From Megaustenia siamemsis (taxonomy: Eukaryota; Mollusca; Gastropoda; Stylommatophora; Ariophantidae): a stretch of DNA of 64,000 nt. Made by a program: the position numbers and the translations under genes. The notes under the pieces are model-generated. The model saw nothing but the letters and a program-made list of their open reading frames with translations, had not been told where the DNA came from and made no database searches. Within the stretch, counting starts at the first letter, position 1; each line of letters starts with the position of its first letter. Shown piece after piece: positions 58,386 through 64,000 of this stretch. Location of the stretch: positions 93,366,845 through 93,430,844 of the forward strand of contig JAVIAB010000124.1 of NCBI GenBank assembly GCA_032433765.1, read 5' to 3'.

Positions 58386-58847
58386 CTAACTATAAAAAAA
58401 ACTAGTGAAGGCCCCATGTAATGGATGAAGTGAAGTTTTGTCAGATTTAGCTAACACACTTGCCTGGCATACAAGTACAAAGTCCTAGACACACAAGTAC
58501 AAAGTCCTATCCCACTTAGACTAACTATAAGAAACTAGTGAAGGCCCCATGTAATGGATGAAGTGAAGATTTGTCAGATTTAGCTAACACACTTGTCTGG
58601 TAGTCCACATCTTCTATAGGCCCCATGTAATGGATGAAGTGAAGATTTGTCAGATTTAGCTAACACACTTGTCTGGTACTCCACATCTTCTATAGGCCCC
58701 ATGTAATGGATGAAGTGAAGATTTGTCAGATTTAGCTAACACACTTGTCTGGTAGTCCACATCTTCTATAGGCCCCATGTAATGGATGAATTGAAGATTT
58801 GTCAGATTTAGCTAACACACTTGTCTGGTAGTCCACATCTTCTATAG
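58386..58847. repeat. 76-bp tandem repeat with mixed first unit
   Basis: The unit starts ggccccatgtaatggatgaa and ends tccacatcttctata. Clean copies start at 58619, 58695 and 58771. Longer first copies start at about 58411 and 58540, where the unit is fused to pieces of the preceding tagtccaaag-type array and to a segment actaactataagaaactagt. Confidence 0.9.
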
Positions 58848-58989
58848 TAATAGATGTCAATTTGATACAATTTTCAATAACTGACACACCCAACAACAAT
58901 GTCGTGTTGCTGATGAATGTCTATCTTACAGAAATGATATTTCTAATAGCTGTGTGATTGATATAAATGTCTGTCAGCTTAGAGTTGGC

Positions 58990-59210
58990 CTCTCTATTTG
59001 TTGATCACAAAGTTGAGAAAGGGACGTATGGGAGAAGAAATAAAGATGAGAACTTTGAAGTCAATATTTGTTGATCACAAAAGTTGAGAAAGGGACGATC
59101 AAGAGAATAAATAAACATGATAACTTTAAGTCAATATTTGTTGATCACAAAGTTGAGAAAGGGACGTACAAGAGAGGAAATAAACATGATAACGTTTAAG
59201 TCAATATTGG
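58990..59210. repeat. ~70-bp tandem repeat, 3 copies
   Basis: The unit contains tatttgttgatcacaaagtt, gagaaagggacg and aataaacatgata. The three copies differ by point changes and small indels. Confidence 0.88.
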
Positions 59211-59214
59211 TTTC

Positions 59215-62200
59215 TAAATGTACACAATGCTCTCTAACTTACATAGTGCTTTCTAACTGTACATAATGCTTTCTAACTAACATAGTGGTTTATAACGGTA
59301 CATAATGCTTTCTAACTGTACATAATGCTTTCTAATTGTGCATAATGCTTTCTAGCTAACATAATGCTTTCTAACAGTACATAATGCTTAATAACTGTAC
59401 ATAATGTTTTCTAACCGTACATAATGCTTTCTAACTTACATAGTGCTTTCTAAATGTACACAATGCTTTCTAACTTACATAGTGCATTCTAACTTACATA
59501 ATGCTTTCTAACTGTACATAATGTTTTTTTTTAAATTACATAATGCTTTTTAACTGTGCATAATGCTTTCTAACTGTACATAATGTTTTCTAACCATACA
59601 TAATGCTTTCTAACTAACATAATGCTTTCTAACTGTACATAATTCTTTCTAACTTACATAGTGCTTTCTAACTGTACATTATGCTTTCTAACTTACATTC
59701 TACTTTCTAACTGTACATAATGCTTTGTAACTGTACACAATGGTTTCTAACTTACATAGTGCTTTCTAATTTACATAATGCTTTCAAACTTACATAGTGT
59801 TTTATAACTGTATGTAATGCTTTCTAACTTACATAATGCTTTCTAACTGTACATAATGCATTATAACTTAAATAGTGCTTTCTAACTTTTAATAGTGCTT
59901 TATAGTCGTACATTGTGCTTTCTAACTGTATATAATGCTTTCTAACTGTAGATAATGCTTTCTAGCTATATATAATGCTTTCTAACTTACATCTTGCTTT
60001 CTAATCATTTTAATATCTCATGCATATGCTTCTCAAACTGTCGGTGAAACCCTTCCTCATTAGATGGATCGCCACGGCACTGTTTCAGAGGAAGGTGTGG
60101 AATGGACTGTACATAATTCTTTCTAAATGTACATAATGCTTTCTAGCTTACATAATGCTGTCCAATGGTACATAATGCTTATTAACTTTACATAATGCTT
60201 TCTAAATGTAGATAATGCTTTCTAAATGTAAATAATGCTTTCTAGCTTAAAGAATGCTTTATAACTGTACATTGTGCTTTCTAACTTTCACAGTACTTTC
60301 TAACTGTACATTGTGATTTCTAACTTTCATAATGCTTTCTAACTGTACATAATGCTTTCTAACTTTCATAATGCTTTCTAACTGTACATAATGCTTTCTA
60401 ACTTACATAGGTCTTTCTAACTGGAAATAATTATTTCTAATATACATAATGCTTTATAACTGTACATAATGCTTTCTATCTGTACCTAATGCTTTCTAAC
60501 TGTACATAATGCTTTCTAACTTACATAATGCTTTCTAACTTACATATTGCTTTCTAACTGTACATCATGCTTTATAACTTACATAGTGCTTTCTAACTGA
60601 ACATAATGCTTTCTAATGTATATAGTGCTTTCTAACTGCACATAATGCTTTCTAACTGTACATAATGCTTTCTAATTGTACATAATGCTTTCTAACTGTA
60701 CATAATGCTTTCTAAATGTACATAATGCTTTATAGCTTACATAATTCTTTCTCATGATATATATTGCTTAAGAACTTTACATAATGCTTTTTAACTGTAC
60801 ATAATGCTTTCTAAATGTAGATAATGCTTTCTAAATGTAAATAATGCTTTCTAGCTTAAAGAATGCTTTCTAACTGTACAAAATGCTTTCTAACTTACAT
60901 AGTATTTTCTAACTGTACATAATGCTTTCTAACTTACATAGTGCTTTCTAACTGTACATAATGCTTTCTAACTGTACATAATGCTTTCTAACTTACATAT
61001 TGCTTTCTAACTGTACGTAATGCTTTCTAACTTACATAGTGCTTTCCAACAGTGCATAATGATTTTTAACTTACATAATGCATTTTAACTGTACATAATG
61101 CTTTCTAACTAGCACACTGCTTTATAACTGTACATAATAATTTCTAACTGTACATAATACTCTCTAACTTACATAGTGCTTTCAAACTACACATAATGCT
61201 TTCTAACTTACATAGTAGCTTCTAACGGTAAATAATGCTTTCTTACTGTACATAATGCTTTCTGACTTACATAGTGCTTTCTAACTGTACATAATGCTTT
61301 ATAACTTACATAATGCTTTCTAACTGTACATACTGCTTTCTAATTGTACATACTGTTTTCTAACTTACATAGTGCTTTCTAACTGTACATAATGCTTTCT
61401 AACATACAAAGTGCTTTCTAACTGAACATAATGCTTACTAACTTACATATAGCTTTCTATCTGTACCTAATGCTTTTTAACTTACATAATGCTTTCTAAC
61501 TGTACATAATGCTTTCTAACTTACATTGTGCTTTCTAACTGTACATACTGCTTTCTAACTTACATGGTGCTTTCAAACTTTACATAATGCTTTCTAACTT
61601 ACATAATGCTTTCTAACTGTACTTAATGCTTTTTAACTTACATAATGCTTTCTAACTGTACAAAATGCTTTCTAACTGTACATAATGCTTTCTATCTGTA
61701 CATAATGCATTCTAAATGAACATAATGCTTTCTAAATGTACATAATGATTTCTAACTTACATAATGCTTTTTAACTTTACATAATGCTTTCTAAATGTAC
61801 ATAATGAATTCTTACTTTATATAATGCTTTCTAAATGTACATAATGATTTCTAACTTACATAAGGCTTTTTAACTGTACATAATGCTTTCTAACGTGCAT
61901 AGTGCTTTATAACTGTACATAATAATTTCTAACTGTACATAATGCTTTCTGACTTACATAGTGCTTTATAACTTACATAATGCTTTCTAACTGTACATAC
62001 TGCTTTCTAATTGTACATACTGCTTTCTAAGTTACATAATGCTTTCTAACTTACATAGTGATTTGTAACTGTACATAATGCTTTCTAACTGTACATACTG
62101 CTTTATAATTGTACGTACTGCTTTCTAACTGTACATAATGCTTTCTAACTTACATAGTGATTTCTAACTGTACATAATGCTTTTTAACTGTACATAATGC

Positions 62201-64000
62201 TTTTTAACTTAAATAGTGCTTTCTAACTGAACATAATGGTTACTAAATTACATAGAGTTTTCTATCTGTACCTAATGCTTTTTAACTTACAAAATGCTTT
62301 CTAACTGTACATAATGCTTTCTAACCTACATAGTGCTTTCTAAATGAACATACTGCTTTCTAACTTACATAGTGCTTTCTAACTGTACATAATGCTTTCT
62401 AACTTACATAATGCTTTCTAACTGAACATAATGCTTTCTAACATACATAGCGCTTTCTAACTGAACATAATGCTTACTAACTTACATAGCGCTTTCTAAC
62501 TGAACATAATGCTTTTTAACTTACATATTGCTTTCTAACTGTACCTAATGCTTTCTAACTTACATAATGCTTTCTAACTTACATAATGCTTTCTAACTGT
62601 ATATATTGCTTTCTAAATGTACATAATGATTTCTAAATGTACATAATGCTTTCTAACTTTCATAATGCTATCTAAATGTACATAATGCCTTTTAAATTTC
62701 ATAATGCTTTCTACCTGTACATAATGTTTTTTAAGTTACATAGTGCTTTTTAACTGTACATAATGTTTTTTAAATTACATAATGGTTTCTTATGGTACGT
62801 AATACTTTCTAACTGTACATAAAGCTTTCTAACATACATATTGCTTTCTAACTGTACATAATGCTTTCTAACTTACATAGTGCTTTCTAACTGTACATAA
62901 TGCTTTCTAACTGTTCATAATGCTTTCTAAATGTACATAATGCTTTCTAGCTTACATAATGCTTTCTAATTGTACATAATGCTTAATAAATTTTTATAAT
63001 GCTTTCTAACTGTATATATTGCTTTCTAAATGTACATAATGCTTTCTAAATGTACATAATGCTTTCTAACTTACATAATGCTTTCTAAATGAACATAACA
63101 CTTTCTAAATTACACAATGCTTTCTAACTGTACATAATGCTTTATAACTTACATAGTGCTTTCTAACTGTACATAATGCTTTCTAACTTACATAGTATCT
63201 TCTAATGGTACAAAATACTTTCTAACTGTGCATAATGCTTTCTAACTTACATATTGTTTTCTAACTGTACATAATGCTTTCTAACTGTACATAATGCTTT
63301 CTAATTGTACATAATGCTTTCTAACTGTACATAATGCTTTCTAACTGTACATAATGCTTTCTAACTGTACATAATGCTTTCTCAATTTAAATAATGCTTT
63401 CAACCTTACATAATGCATTTTAATGGTATATAATGCTTAATAACTTTTTATAATGCTTTGTAAGTGTACATAATGCTTTCTAACTACATAATGCTTTCTA
63501 TCTGTACATAATGCTTTCTAACTGTACATAATGCTTTCTAACTTACATAGTGCTTTCTAACTTACATAATGCTTTCTAACTGTATATAATGCTATCTAAC
63601 TGTACGTAATGCTTTCTAACTTGCATAGTGCTTTCTTACTGTACATAATGCTTTCTAACTTACATAGTGGTTTCTAACTGTACATAATGCTTTCAATCTG
63701 TACATAATGCTTTCTAACTGTACATAATGCTTTCTAAATGTACATAATGCTTTCTAACTGTATATAATGCTATCTAACTGTACGTAATGCTTTCTAACTT
63801 ACATAGTGCTTTCTTACTGTACATAATGCTTTCTAACTTACATAGTGGTTTCTGACTGTACATAATGCTTTCAAGCTGTACATAATGCTTTCAAGCTGTA
63901 CATAATGCTTTCTTACTGTACATAATGCTTTCTAACTTACATAGTGCTTTCTAACTTACATAATGCTTTCAAGCTGTATATAATGCTTTCTAACTGTACA
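59215..64000. repeat. ~20-bp minisatellite, 4.8 kb, runs off the window
   Basis: Roughly 240 copies of two interleaved units: a 20-bp form (gctttctaactgtacataat) and a 19-bp form lacking the gt (gctttctaacttacatagt). Points of divergence are frequent and no long perfect stretch dominates. The array is the same sequence family as 54500-55275. One foreign insert interrupts it at 60012-60104. Confidence 0.95.
60012..60104 (+). pseudogene. Fragment of ingi/I-like RT inside the minisatellite
   Basis: The plus strand has atgcttctcaaactgtcggt...ccttcctcattagatggatc...gaaggtgtggaatgg. It reads MLLKLSVKPFLIRWIATAL and matches MLLKLAVNPFFIRWIAAAL of the ingi/I-like element (minus strand, about 26460-26515), with several substitutions. 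It is under 100 bp with no element ends. Confidence 0.8.

Overview
The window looks like nuclear DNA of a lophotrochozoan animal, most likely a gastropod mollusc. The evidence is an AT-rich, intron-containing sequence with a rhodopsin-like receptor resembling gastropod chemosensory receptors, an animal M13 (neprilysin/ECE-type) metallopeptidase, tRNA-derived SINEs, many RTE-like and one ingi/I-like non-LTR retrotransposon, and very large minisatellites. Species cannot be named from the sequence alone.

Only two host genes are supported. (1) A three-exon GPCR gene on the minus strand: exon 1 at 49606-49783, exon 2 at 47519-47733, exon 3 at 44394-45008. The exons join in phase to 335 residues. 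An identical second copy of exon 3 lies at 32283-32897. (2) An apparently intronless M13 peptidase gene on the plus strand (55311-57569, 752 aa). It is enclosed by arrays of one and the same ~20-bp minisatellite.

Layout. 430-5207: a 29-bp minisatellite split by a nearly full-length RTE-like element carrying one frameshift. 5.2-12 kb: mostly anonymous DNA with SINE and RTE fragments. 12.2-15.4 kb: two related DNA transposons; the larger has intact TIRs and a DD83E-type transposase gene broken by one frameshift. 15.6-22.6 kb: decayed RTE fragments on both strands, microsatellites and a 48-bp minisatellite. 22683-34795 and 34796-46908: a near-identical 12.1-kb direct tandem duplication. Each copy holds a 51-bp minisatellite interrupted by a 5'-truncated RTE element, which is itself interrupted by a 4.16-kb ingi/I-like element. 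Each copy also holds a Penelope-like terminal relic, GPCR exon 3 and three SINE insertions. 46.9-49.8 kb: the rest of the GPCR gene. 50-54.5 kb: anonymous DNA, an RTE fragment and a 25-bp minisatellite. 54.5-64 kb: the M13 gene and a series of minisatellites running off the end of the window.

The most useful observations are these. The tandem duplication has copies that differ, where I compared them, only by 1-2 base indels, so either it is very young or it is an assembly artefact. A dimeric tRNA-SINE has a clean 14-bp target duplication, showing it moved as one unit. The retroelement nesting can be read from target-site duplications. The M13 gene has tandem DNA running to within a few tens of bases of its start codon and across its stop codon. 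One interspersed repeat family at 11.6 kb and 51.2 kb could not be classified.
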